Shown: piece by piece, positions 1-7,354 of the stretch
Layout of the letters: each line of letters opens with the position of its first letter
How positions within the stretch are numbered: position 1 is the stretch's first letter
Origin: UBA2658 sp964617335
Lineage (GTDB): Bacteria; Bacillota; Clostridia; Oscillospirales; Oscillospiraceae
Direction: 5' to 3'
DNA length: 60,490 bases
Assembly: GCA_964617335.1 (NCBI GenBank)
Contig: CAZTXG010000006.1
Coordinates: 1 to 60,490, forward strand
Program-made: the position numbers and the translations under genes
Notes under the pieces: generated by a model
What the model was told of the DNA's origin: nothing
Database searches by the model: none
The model's input: the letters and a program-made list of their open reading frames with translations, nothing else

Positions 1-2
1 TT

Positions 3-665
3 CTTGCCGCCTATCCTCCCTTTAAGCAGGACCTTACAAAGCCCATCCGCTACTATCTGCATATGTGTGAGGCAAACGGCGTTGATATGCACTTTGAAAC
101 AGAGGTCACAAAAGAGCTTATCGCCAAGGAAAAGCCCGACGTTCTCATCATAGCCACAGGCGCAGACCCCATAGCCCCCTCCTTCAAGGGTGCCGATAAA
201 ATAAAAACCGCTCAGGCTAACGACATTCTCATAGGAAAGGCAGTTGCAGGAAACGGAACCCTAGTTATAGGCGGCGGCCTTGTGGGCGTTGAAACAGCCG
301 AATACTGCGTTGACTATTCCGGCAGAGTTGCTGTTGTGGAAATGGCCGAGGCCATAGCTCCGGACCTTTATATGACGGTTCGTGACAGACTTATAGAGCG
401 CTTCCACGAAGAGGGTGTCGAGGTTTACACAGGCACAAAGGTTCTTGAGCTTACAGAAGACGGGGCCATCTGCGAAAAGGACGGAGAAACCTTCGTTTTA
501 AGCGGCTTTGACAATGTTATATATGCCGTTGGCGCAAAGGCAAATCAGCCCTTTGAAAACCCCGAAGCCCTAGCAAGCGAAGTCTATATAATAGGCGACG
601 CAAAGGAAGCCCGCTCTGCTGTGGAAGCAATTTACGAAGGCTTCCGTGTTGCGCAGAAAATATAA
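3..665 (+). CDS. Old-Yellow-Enzyme/2,4-dienoyl-CoA reductase-type flavoprotein, C-terminal part (5' truncated by window edge)
   Basis: The open frame runs in from the window edge with no start codon, so only about 220 C-terminal residues are seen. They form the FAD/NAD(P)H-binding half of the NADH:flavin oxidoreductase family (FadH, BaiCD/BaiH, trimethylamine dehydrogenase-like): a stretch ending in an IIATGADP motif, a second Rossmann fold with IGGGLVGVE near residue 90 of the visible part, and a final YIIGDAKEARS segment that contacts FAD. The missing N-terminal half would be the FMN-binding TIM barrel with a 4Fe-4S site. Such enzymes reduce conjugated double bonds of enoyl or dienoyl substrates in anaerobes; the substrate cannot be read from this part. 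The next gene begins 16 bp downstream, so the two are probably co-transcribed. Confidence 0.88.
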   Translation, partial: LAAYPPFKQDLTKPIRYYLHMCEANGVDMHFETEVTKELIAKEKPDVLIIATGADPIAPSFKGADKIKTAQANDILIGKAVAGNGTLVIGGGLVGVETAEYCVDYSGRVAVVEMAEAIAPDLYMTVRDRLIERFHEEGVEVYTGTKVLELTEDGAICEKDGETFVLSGFDNVIYAVGAKANQPFENPEALASEVYIIGDAKEARSAVEAIYEGFRVAQKI

Positions 666-681
666 AAGGAGGTGCTAGGTC

Positions 682-1005
682 TTGATTTTAGAAAAATATG
701 TTGACAAAATGAACAACAAAGACTCAGAGGGAATCTCCCTGCTTTTTGCGGAGGACTGCCATTTTAACGACGGCGGCGGCAGGCCCTGGGGCTATCCGGA
801 CATTGTTCTGGAGGGTCGGGAGGCGGTAAAAAATCTTTTTGCCGGTCTTTTGGGCACAACCGATGTTAAGTCCACTATTGTAAAGCTTAACCCCTCCTCC
901 ATGGAATATGACGTTCAGTTCGGTGAAACCCTTATGCCCTGTGTGGGCCTTGCAAGCTTAAACGAGCAGGGGCTTATAAAAGAGTATATAGTGCGCCCCA
1001 GATAA
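682..1005 (+). CDS. SnoaL/NTF2-fold small protein
   Basis: A 107-residue protein starting at TTG, chosen because an AAGGAGGT Shine-Dalgarno sequence lies at 667-674, seven bases upstream. The sequence has an N-terminal helix (ILEKYVDKMNNKD), an LFAEDCHFNDGG segment and a GREAVKNLFAGL helix, the layout of NTF2-like/SnoaL-like alpha+beta barrels. Members include isomerases, dehydratases such as BaiE, and ligand-binding proteins. A dehydratase or isomerase acting with the upstream reductase is a reasonable inference from the 16-bp spacing, but the usual catalytic Asp-His pair cannot be assigned by eye. A strong terminator follows, closing a two-gene tail of a longer operon. Confidence 0.6.
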   Translation: MILEKYVDKMNNKDSEGISLLFAEDCHFNDGGGRPWGYPDIVLEGREAVKNLFAGLLGTTDVKSTIVKLNPSSMEYDVQFGETLMPCVGLASLNEQGLIKEYIVRPR

Positions 1006-1046
1006 AACCTTTGGTATAGACGGAATTCTCCTGCCGTCTTTATAAG

Positions 1047-1081
1047 AAAAGCTGGCAAAGCAATGCTTTGTCAGCTTTTTT
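1047..1081 (+). terminator. Rho-independent terminator of the flavoprotein/SnoaL operon
   Basis: A 15-bp inverted repeat (AAAAGCTGGCAAAGC with GCTTTGTCAGCTTTT, one mismatch) around a 2-base centre, ending in a T-run, 41 bp after the SnoaL-like stop codon. Confidence 0.85.
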
Positions 1082-1183
1082 GTGTGCTCTTAAACTTCGG
1101 CGCGGATACGATGCTTTCTGTATTATGCCTTCTCCTGCTCCCGCAGCATATTATAAAGCAGTATGATAATGGGAGGATGTATT

Positions 1184-1867
1184 ATGAACAGAAACTGCTT
1201 CAGCGCAGCCCTATCCATGGGCAAAGTCAGCCGCGGCTATTGCCATTGCGGAACAAAGGTTTTGTCCCTTTCTTCAAGCTATCCAAAAATTTGCCTTTGC
1301 GGCAGCCCCCCTGCTCAGCTAGACATTAACAATCGCATAAATTCTCAGGTGAAATGTTTTATAAGCCATGGGGAAAACGAGCTTTATTGTGAGGCTGTGG
1401 CCGGCCTTAAGGCAGCCTTAGAAAACGGCTACCCCTTTCACAGTTATGAGACTGTTTTAAATTACGAGACGGCCTATAACCAAAACTGCCACCTAAGCCT
1501 TTACCGTGACCAATATGAATTTACAGGAGGCGCCCATGGCAGTACCATAAGAGCTTCAGATACATGGAACCTCTCCACTGGAAAAAGACTTGGCCTTTCC
1601 CAGCTTTTCAGCTGCGGCAAAGACTACAAGGCTTTTCTTATAGCCAAAATAAGTGAGCAGGCAGCTTGTAACATGGAGGAAAACCCCGGCATTTATTTTG
1701 AGGAATACCAAAGCCTTATCCGAGACAACTTCAATGAAAGAAGCTTTCACCTTTCATCAAAGGGTCTTTCCATATACTATCAGCAGTATGAAATTGCCCC
1801 TTACGCAACAGGAATTGTCACCTTTACCATCCCTTATTGCGACTTGGGCTGGCAGCCCTCATGCTAA
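1184..1867 (+). CDS. RsiV-like DUF4163/DUF3298 domain protein
   Basis: About 227 residues, start taken at ATG 1184 because GGGAGG lies at 1171-1176; an in-frame ATG at 1163 has no such site. The middle carries YEFTGGAHGS followed by WNLSTGKRLGLSQLF, and the C-terminus carries LSSKGLSIYYQQYEIAPYA with a closing FTIPY strand. This is the signature of the DUF4163/DUF3298 module found on the outside of the anti-sigma factor RsiV (lysozyme sensing) and in secreted lipoproteins. Here there is no transmembrane helix, zinc-finger anti-sigma domain or convincing signal peptide; instead the N-terminus is cysteine-rich (C5, C20, C22, and a CLCG near residue 37). No sigma factor gene is adjacent. Function unknown. 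Confidence 0.6.
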   Translation: MNRNCFSAALSMGKVSRGYCHCGTKVLSLSSSYPKICLCGSPPAQLDINNRINSQVKCFISHGENELYCEAVAGLKAALENGYPFHSYETVLNYETAYNQNCHLSLYRDQYEFTGGAHGSTIRASDTWNLSTGKRLGLSQLFSCGKDYKAFLIAKISEQAACNMEENPGIYFEEYQSLIRDNFNERSFHLSSKGLSIYYQQYEIAPYATGIVTFTIPYCDLGWQPSC

Positions 1868-1881
1868 GGTTTTTGCCGCCT

Positions 1882-1909
1882 AAAAAGCCCCCTGTATGGG
1901 GGCTTTTTA
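1882..1909. terminator. Bidirectional terminator between convergent genes
   Basis: AAAAAGCCCCC, a 4-base loop, then GGGGGCTTTTT. The stem has A and T runs on both sides, so it can serve the RsiV-like gene (+) and the ammonia-lyase gene (-), which converge here. Confidence 0.85.
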
Positions 1910-1928
1910 TTGGCTGTTAGCTGTCTCA

Positions 1929-3134
1929 TTAAAAAGACTGGATATGCCCATCCCATACAAGGCCTTTCCAGCATTCAAGGTCTGTTGCCCCCTCTGTTGA
2001 AAAAAGCAAAACTCTGGAGTCTTGTCTTAGGCCTATATCTTCCCGAAGCTTTTTATACTCCTCTTTTGCGCAGGCGGCAAGAAGCCCTAAGCCCACCGCC
2101 CCGCTCTCACCGGAAATTATGCGGGCATCCTTCCCAAGGGGACTTGCAAGGCGGCGCATACCGGCAGCTGCCACCCAGTCGGGGCAGGAAACAAAGGCGT
2201 GGGCGTGATTTCTTAAAATATCAAAGGCAAGGCTGCTTGCCTTTCCGCAGCACAGTCCGGCCATAATGGAATCCAGTCTTCCCGTCACCATCTCTTCCCT
2301 GCCGTCAGCGGAGATGGCAGAACGGTAAAAGCAGTCTGCCGCCAAGCATTCCATAATAATGACCTTTGGGGGATTTTCGGGAAAGGCATAAAGCAAGGCT
2401 GCTTGCACTGCTGCCGCCATGGAGCCCACCCCTGCCTGAAGAAAAACATGGGTAGGCGTCCTGCGTTTTTCTGATTTAAGCTGCTCTAGGGCCTCTTTTA
2501 CCATGGTTCCATAGCCTTGCATTATAAATGCAGGAATTTTCTCATAGCCCTGCCAAGCTGTATCCTGCATAAGAATGCCATTTGGGTCTTTTTCCGCCAA
2601 GGCGGCGGCCTTTTTTACGCAATCGTCATAATTAAGGTTTTCGATTGTGACTTTCGCCCCCAAGGCAGATATGCTTTCAAAGCGCTGAGAGCTGCTGCCC
2701 TCGGGCATAAGAACATGAGCCTTTTGAGAAAGAAGGGATGCTGCATAGGCAACTGCCCTGCCGTGGTTTCCGTCGGTAGCCGTGTAAAATGTCTTCTGCC
2801 GTCCCGAAGTTTCGGCGGCAAGCTCTTTTAAATTCGTATCAGCAAGGCTTTTACCGCAGCTTTCTGCCAAAACCTTGGCTGCGGAAAAAACAGCACCCAA
2901 AATCTTAAAGGCATTTAGACCAAAGCGTTTTGACTCATCCTTCACCCAAACTTCGGAAACCCCCAGCTGCCCTGCCATATGGGAAAGCAAGACAAGGGGC
3001 GTTTTCTCATAGCCAGATAGCCCTTTATGAAAGGCATAGGCTTCCTCAAGATTTTCCGCCGCCATGATGTCCGAGGGGTCTTTCGCCCCTTTGGGCATTT
3101 TGTTAAGAGCCCATTTTATCTTCAAGTCCTCCAT
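1929..3134 (-). CDS. dpaL: Diaminopropionate ammonia-lyase
   Basis: A 401-residue fold-type II PLP enzyme, the normal length of the DpaL/YgeX family. It should convert 2,3-diaminopropionate to pyruvate and two ammonia. The family block WVKDESKRFGLNAFKILGA near residue 65-83 contains the PLP-binding lysine (NAFK); TDGNHGRAVAYAA near residue 120 is the substrate-carboxylate loop, and QAGVGSMAAAVQAAL binds the cofactor phosphate. In enterics the gene sits with selenate-dependent purine degradation genes; none are present here. The start lies 17 bp downstream of the stop of the flavoprotein gene at 3151-3624 (same strand), so the two probably share a transcript. Confidence 0.88.
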   Translation of the reverse strand: MEDLKIKWALNKMPKGAKDPSDIMAAENLEEAYAFHKGLSGYEKTPLVLLSHMAGQLGVSEVWVKDESKRFGLNAFKILGAVFSAAKVLAESCGKSLADTNLKELAAETSGRQKTFYTATDGNHGRAVAYAASLLSQKAHVLMPEGSSSQRFESISALGAKVTIENLNYDDCVKKAAALAEKDPNGILMQDTAWQGYEKIPAFIMQGYGTMVKEALEQLKSEKRRTPTHVFLQAGVGSMAAAVQAALLYAFPENPPKVIIMECLAADCFYRSAISADGREEMVTGRLDSIMAGLCCGKASSLAFDILRNHAHAFVSCPDWVAAAGMRRLASPLGKDARIISGESGAVGLGLLAACAKEEYKKLREDIGLRQDSRVLLFSTEGATDLECWKGLVWDGHIQSF

Positions 3135-3150
3135 GGGGATTTATTCTCCT

Positions 3151-3624
3151 TTAAGGCTTTTTGTTTGGACTGCTTTTCCCCATCATTTCTTTAATGTCTA
3201 CTACTATAATGGTCAGGGCGGCAATATGCTTTAAAATTTCATCCTTTTGAATTTTCGCAACCTCCGGCGCAAGAACCTCGCAAAACTTTAGGATGTAGCC
3301 TGCCTTTTCATTTTCATCTTCCACAAATCTTGCCCCGCCCTGTATTACGGCGCTTTTGTAGTTGGTCGTAAGCCCCATTTGATTAAGTTCGGCCTCTCCC
3401 ACGATGGTAAAGCAAACCTCTGGATTTTCTTTTAAAATATCATTCTTTTTACCTTCATTTGCACAGTGCAGACAAAGGGCGTTTTCCTCCGGCAGAAAAA
3501 CATAGTTAAGGGGTATGCCATAAGGCTCCCCATTTTTTGAAGCCACAGAAAGAATCCCCCAGTTGCAGGATAAAAGCAGCTTTTGGGTATCTTCCTCTGT
3601 CATTTTTCTTTTTATCCTTCTCAT
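3151..3624 (-). CDS. Pyridoxamine 5'-phosphate oxidase-family flavoprotein (NimA-like)
   Basis: 157 residues with the split beta-barrel pattern of the COG3467 group: MTEEDTQKLL, then NWGILSVASKNGEPYGIPLNYVF, LCLHCANEGKKNDILKENPEVCFTI, and a central YKSAVIQGGARFVED strand. Relatives bind FMN or heme and include 5-nitroimidazole reductases; resistance activity cannot be claimed from sequence alone. It is the first gene of a two-gene minus-strand unit with dpaL. A palindrome at 3672-3696 overlaps its likely -10 region. Confidence 0.75.
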   Translation of the reverse strand: MRRIKRKMTEEDTQKLLLSCNWGILSVASKNGEPYGIPLNYVFLPEENALCLHCANEGKKNDILKENPEVCFTIVGEAELNQMGLTTNYKSAVIQGGARFVEDENEKAGYILKFCEVLAPEVAKIQKDEILKHIAALTIIVVDIKEMMGKSSPNKKP

Positions 3625-3671
3625 GTTAACATCTCTTTTCCTTCATTTTAATGTCAGCAGAAAGCCGGCAT

Positions 3672-3696
3672 CCGTCTTTATTATAATATCAGACGG
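3672..3696 (-). promoter_or_regulatory. Palindrome around a TATAAT -10 box upstream of the NimA-like gene
   Basis: CCGTCT and AGACGG form a 6-bp inverted repeat enclosing the near-palindromic TTATTATAATATC. Read on the minus strand it contains TATAAT about 55 bp before the ATG at 3624. This arrangement is typical of a repressor site covering a -10 element, though no regulator is identified. Confidence 0.4.
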
Positions 3697-3744
3697 CGAA
3701 ATAAACCAGTGGCTAATTTTCTTTTGCCGTTTTTCATTCTCCCC

Positions 3745-3775
3745 ATAAAAAACCCCGCCGAATAAACGACGGGGT
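3745..3775 (-). terminator. Minus-strand terminator with no gene attached
   Basis: On the minus strand ACCCCGTCG, a 6-base loop and CGGCGGGGT (one G-U pair) are followed by six T residues. It would stop minus-strand transcription arriving from above 3776, but only plus-strand remnants lie there. See findings. Confidence 0.6.
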
Positions 3776-3808
3776 AAACTCTTATGCATTTGTTTAATCA
3801 GGCTGTAG

Positions 3809-4354
3809 CCTGATACAGGGAAAATCCTTATAAGTAAAATTTCTCATGCTCTTTTTTCCTCCCTCCTTCAAAAGGAGGACTTTGGCCCCCTTGCAAGAGC
3901 TGCCCACAGCCTTAAAACCTTTGCCAAAACAATAGGTGCCGATGAGCTGTCTCAAATATCCGCAAGACTTGAGGATAAATGCCGAAAGGCTTTTCCCCAA
4001 GGAGCCTCCTATGTTGCCGCCTGTCTGCCCCTTCTTTTCCACCAGTTGTCTCTCACCCGCTCTGCTATGGCCATGGCGGCCGAAGGCTTCCCGCAAAAGC
4101 TTAAAAATCTTTGTTTAGAGGAAGAAAACTTACTAGACTCACTGCTTAGGAAAGCTCTGGAGCATATAAGAGCCTATCACTTTATGGAAAGCCTGCAGTG
4201 CCTCTCCGTTCCTTTAGAGCATGGGCAAGCTTCGGCTTATAAATCCTTTTTGGAAAAGGCAATAGCCGCTGTTGAAAACCTTAGCTTTGATGAAGCCCAA
4301 GTCTGTCTTTTGCAATTTTCCGAAAAATCGGGAGGTGCCGCCAATGAGCCCTAA
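3809..4354 (+). pseudogene. Start-less HPt (histidine phosphotransfer) fragment
   Basis: The frame opens right after a TAG at 3806-3808 and has no ATG, GTG or TTG before the conserved core. It encodes about 180 residues. The segment LARAAHSLKTFAKTIGADEL (from 3890) is a clear HPt motif: phospho-accepting His followed by S-L-K and a Gly six to seven residues on, then a second helix SQISARLEDKCRKAF. A downstream helical region ends at the TAA 4352-4354, overlapping the start of the response-regulator frame by 11 bp. This looks like the C-terminal end of a hybrid histidine kinase whose kinase part is gone. Translation from a non-standard start cannot be excluded, but a remnant is more likely. 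Confidence 0.6.
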
Positions 4355-4978
4355 GGCAAAAATTCTTGTGGTGGACGATGACATTGCCCTTTTAAAGCTC
4401 ACAGAAGCCCTGCTTAAGGAGTGCTATGAGCTAAGCCTTGCAAAGTCCGGCCAGCAGGCTTTAAGCTATCTTAGCAGGATGGGTTGTCCTGACCTTATCC
4501 TCCTTGATATTGATATGCCGGACATGGATGGTTTTGAAACACTTTTAAAGCTCCGTGAGTCGGAAAAAGGCCGCAGCGTCCCGGTGATTTATCTAAGCGG
4601 CCTTAACTGCCCGGACTATGAGGCAAAGGCTCTTAACACAGGGGCGGTTGACTTTATAAAAAAGCCCATTGAAAAGAAGGTTTTGACAGCTCGAATAGAG
4701 CTGCGTCTAAGTCAAACAAAGGCCCGGAAAAAGCTGGAGCTTTTACTTGAAAACAAAGAAAGACTAGGGGGGCTTGACCCTGAAAAGCTCTCAAACATGG
4801 AAAGCCTGCTTTCAAAACCGAATTTGCCGTTGCCTCTTTAGCGGCTCAGGGATATACTAATGAAGAAATAGCAGGCGCTCTTTCTTATTCCCCAGCCTAT
4901 GTGAAAAAGGTTGTTTCCAGAGTTTTTGATAAGCTTGATATATCAAAACGCGGTGAGCTAAAAAGCTTTTTTATATAG
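4344..4978 (+). pseudogene. Response regulator: REC domain plus LuxR-type HTH split by a frameshift
   Basis: ATG 4344 follows a GGGAGGTG site (4331-4338). The first frame gives a full receiver domain: acidic pair in ILVVDDDIA, phospho-acceptor in LILLDIDMPDMDG, then VIYLSG and a conserved Lys in DFIKKPIEKK; it stops at 4839-4841. The other frame, from about 4811 to the TAG at 4976-4978, encodes a complete LuxR/GerE helix-turn-helix (EFAVASLAAQGYTNEEIAG, then SPAYVKKVVSRVFDKL). The switch maps to the AAAA at 4814-4817: one extra A, or a -1 slip on the AAA codon, gives an uninterrupted protein reading LLSKTEFAV. Either the gene is broken, the base is an assembly error, or slippage is used. It follows the HPt fragment directly. 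Confidence 0.7.
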
Positions 4979-5025
4979 CCTTTCCCCTTTAAAGATAGAC
5001 AATAACAGCAAAATGGAGACTATGC

Positions 5026-5679
5026 ATGAAAAAATACAGCACCATCATCTGGGATATGGACGGAACCTTACTTGACACCTTAGACGACCTTAGCGACAGT
5101 GTAAACGAAGCACTTTTAAAGTTTTCCCAAGCCCCTCGCACAAGAGAAGAGGTCCGCAGCTTTGTGGGCAACGGAATTTTGCGGCTTTTGGAGCTTTCTG
5201 TGCCTGATGGCAAAAATAACCCCCTGTTTGATGATATCTTTGAATATTTCAAGCTTTGTTATGAAAAAAATCAGAGCAAGAAAACAAAGCCCTATGAGGA
5301 TCTTAATATGCTTTTGCCAAGACTTCATGCCGGAGGATATAAAATGGCAATAGTCTCAAACAAAATTGATCCGGCGGTGAAGGACTTGGCAAATCTTCAT
5401 TTTCCGGGACTTATGCAGGCCTCCATCGGTGAGCAGGAAAAAATGAAAAGAAAGCCCGCCGCCGACATGGTAAATGAGGCCCTGCGCCTTTTGGGTTCTT
5501 CAAAGCAGGAGGCAGTTTACATTGGGGACACCGAGGTGGACATAGAAACGGCAAAAAATTCAGGGCTGGACTTTGTCTGTGTTTCCTGGGGCTTTCGCAG
5601 TAGAAAGCAGCTTGAAACTGCCGGAGCGGAAATAATTTTCGACAGGGCAGGGGAGCTTTTGGAGTTTTTTGAGGTCTGA
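5026..5679 (+). CDS. HAD-superfamily phosphatase, phosphoglycolate phosphatase-like
   Basis: 217 residues, the length expected for Gph/PgmB-type HAD hydrolases. Motif I is WDMDGTLLDT (residues 9-18, nucleophile Asp10), motif II IVSNK near residue 110, motif III the Lys of KRKPAADM, and motif IV GDTEVDIETAKNSG. An alpha-helical cap follows motif I. Substrate could be phosphoglycolate or another small phosphate ester. The gene stands alone between the response-regulator remnant and a bidirectional terminator. Confidence 0.82.
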   Translation: MKKYSTIIWDMDGTLLDTLDDLSDSVNEALLKFSQAPRTREEVRSFVGNGILRLLELSVPDGKNNPLFDDIFEYFKLCYEKNQSKKTKPYEDLNMLLPRLHAGGYKMAIVSNKIDPAVKDLANLHFPGLMQASIGEQEKMKRKPAADMVNEALRLLGSSKQEAVYIGDTEVDIETAKNSGLDFVCVSWGFRSRKQLETAGAEIIFDRAGELLEFFEV

Positions 5680-5704
5680 TAGCCCATCATTTACAAAACA
5701 AAAA

Positions 5705-5748
5705 CACCTCAGAGCAGGTTTTGCCCTGTTCTGGGGTGCTTGTTTTTT
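5705..5748. terminator. Bidirectional terminator between HAD phosphatase and flavodoxin genes
   Basis: A 14-bp stem (CACCTCAGAGCAGG against CCTGTTCTGGGGTG, with G-U pairs) has T-rich tails on both strands and lies between two converging genes. Confidence 0.8.
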
Positions 5749-5760
5749 CTTTGCTTAAAG

Positions 5761-6189
5761 CTATTTCGCAAGCTGTCTTCCAAGCTCTTTGCACTGCTCT
5801 GCGCCCTCGGCATCGGGGGTTTCATTTAGTATAAGCCCCTCGCCGTTTATAACATTCATTCCCCCATCAAGGCAGCGCTCATACCAATCATGCATCCACT
5901 GGCCGTCACCCCAGCCGAAAGAGCCGAAAAGGGCAACTTCCTTTCCCCTAAGGGCAGGCTCCACCGCCGTGAACATTGGTTCAAACTCATCTTCCTCCAG
6001 CACCTCAACACCCATGGAAGGGCAGCCGAAGGCAAGTCTATCAAAGCTTTCCACCATATCAGCGGTAAATTCGGCAGTTGTAAAAAGCTCCGGCTTTGCG
6101 CCTTCTTCCCTCGACCCTTCCTCTATGGCCTTTGCCATAGCTTCTGTGTTTCCCGTTGCGCTCCAATATACTATTGCAATCTTTTTCAT
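5761..6189 (-). CDS. Flavodoxin
   Basis: A 142-residue short-chain flavodoxin. The FMN-phosphate loop is SATGNTEAMA (residues 10-19); the two isoalloxazine-stacking loops are around CPSMGVEVLEEDEF (W/Y replaced by M-G in the first) and FGSFGWGDGQWMHDW. It is a soluble low-potential one-electron carrier and can replace ferredoxin under iron limitation. Monocistronic, preceded by a 244-bp gap. Confidence 0.93.
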   Translation of the reverse strand: MKKIAIVYWSATGNTEAMAKAIEEGSREEGAKPELFTTAEFTADMVESFDRLAFGCPSMGVEVLEEDEFEPMFTAVEPALRGKEVALFGSFGWGDGQWMHDWYERCLDGGMNVINGEGLILNETPDAEGAEQCKELGRQLAK

Positions 6190-6344
6190 GAAAAATTCCT
6201 TCCTTTTATACGATAAGGACTTAAAACCGATGCAAAAGCCTGTAAATAGGCTTTCTTTTTTTAAGCTTTCCTGTATATTTTTCCGCTATTTCCGTGTTTT
6301 ATTAAATTTCCGTGAAAACGGACTCTTACGGGTCTTTAGCCTCC

Positions 6345-6385
6345 AAAAAAATTAGTTAGAAAGTCCCTGAGGAAATTCTAACTAA
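6345..6385 (-). terminator. AT-rich terminator downstream of rluD
   Basis: On the minus strand TTAGTTAGAA, a 14-base loop and TTCTAACTAA are followed by seven T residues, 50-90 bp past the rluD stop. The stem is a perfect 10 bp but weak (A/T-rich), so efficiency is uncertain. Confidence 0.5.
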
Positions 6386-6433
6386 AAAGAAATTATAGTT
6401 TTTTGGGCAAGGCCAATTGACAGGCAGGCCGCC

Positions 6434-7354
6434 TTAACCTTCGGGGCTGCCTAGCCTTTTTATCACATCTGTAAAATACTCCGGAAGCTCTGAAGTAAAC
6501 TCCATGGGAAGCTGGGTTTTCGGATGAATAAACCTAAGGCTTTTTGAATGTAGGCACTGGCCGGAAAGCCCTTTTTCATCACGTTTTGATCCATATACCA
6601 AATCCCCCAAAACGGGATGGCCTATATAGGCCATATGGACCCTTATCTGGTGGGTCCTGCCGGTTTCAAGGATACACCTAACATGGCAAAAGCCCTTATA
6701 CCTCGAAATAACCTCATAGTAAGTCACAGCAGTTCTTGAGTTCTTTTCTGTCACCGCCATTTTTTTGCGGTCTGCGGGGCTGCGGCCAATGGGTTTATTT
6801 ATGCTGCCTGAGTCCTCCCTGAAATTTCCGTGGACAACAGCTTCGTAAACTCTGGAAAGGCTGCGGTCTGCCAGCTGGGCGGAAAGCTTAGCATGGGCAT
6901 CGTCATTTTTTGCGGCTATTATAAGGCCTGATGTGTCCTTGTCTATGCGGTGGACTATCCCCGGGCGCTCATCGCCGCCAATTGCAGAGAGATTTTCGCC
7001 GCAGTGGTATAAAAGGGCGTTTACCAAGGTGCCCCTTGTGTGCCCCGGCGCCGGATGCACCACCATGCCCCGAGGCTTATTTATAACTATAAGCTCCTCG
7101 TCTTCGTAAACAATATCCAGCGGTATATCCTCGGGCAAAACCGCCTCATCCTCCGGCTGTGAAATCCTCAGCGTGAAAACTTCTCCTTCGCTGACCTTGT
7201 GGTTCTTTTTTATAGTACCAGAGCCTAGAGTAACAGCACCCTGCTCAATAAACTTTACAGCCTGTGAGCGGCTTAAACCCTCTATTTCCATAGCAAGGAG
7301 AGCGTCGATACGCTCTCCGCTCTCCTTGGCTATTATCGTATAAATTGTTGTCAT
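6434..7354 (-). CDS. rluD: RluD-family 23S rRNA pseudouridine synthase (YlyB-like)
   Basis: 306 residues. An N-terminal S4 RNA-binding domain (RIDALLAMEIEGLSRSQAVKFIEQG, about residues 14-38) precedes the RluA-type catalytic domain with HRIDKDTSGLI (about residues 135-145, catalytic Asp) and the ETGRTHQIRVHMAYIGHP block near residue 230. It should isomerise uridines in large-subunit rRNA. Its ATG overlaps the lspA stop in a TGATG junction, matching the ileS-lspA-ylyB order of B. subtilis. Last gene of the long minus-strand block. Confidence 0.9.
   Translation of the reverse strand: MTTIYTIIAKESGERIDALLAMEIEGLSRSQAVKFIEQGAVTLGSGTIKKNHKVSEGEVFTLRISQPEDEAVLPEDIPLDIVYEDEELIVINKPRGMVVHPAPGHTRGTLVNALLYHCGENLSAIGGDERPGIVHRIDKDTSGLIIAAKNDDAHAKLSAQLADRSLSRVYEAVVHGNFREDSGSINKPIGRSPADRKKMAVTEKNSRTAVTYYEVISRYKGFCHVRCILETGRTHQIRVHMAYIGHPVLGDLVYGSKRDEKGLSGQCLHSKSLRFIHPKTQLPMEFTSELPEYFTDVIKRLGSPEG

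Noticed and set aside
3794..4096. 100-residue minus-strand frame that would use the orphan terminator at 3745-3775
   Set aside because: It lies opposite the HPt motif, has no SD or recognisable fold, and is Gly/Ser-rich low-information sequence.
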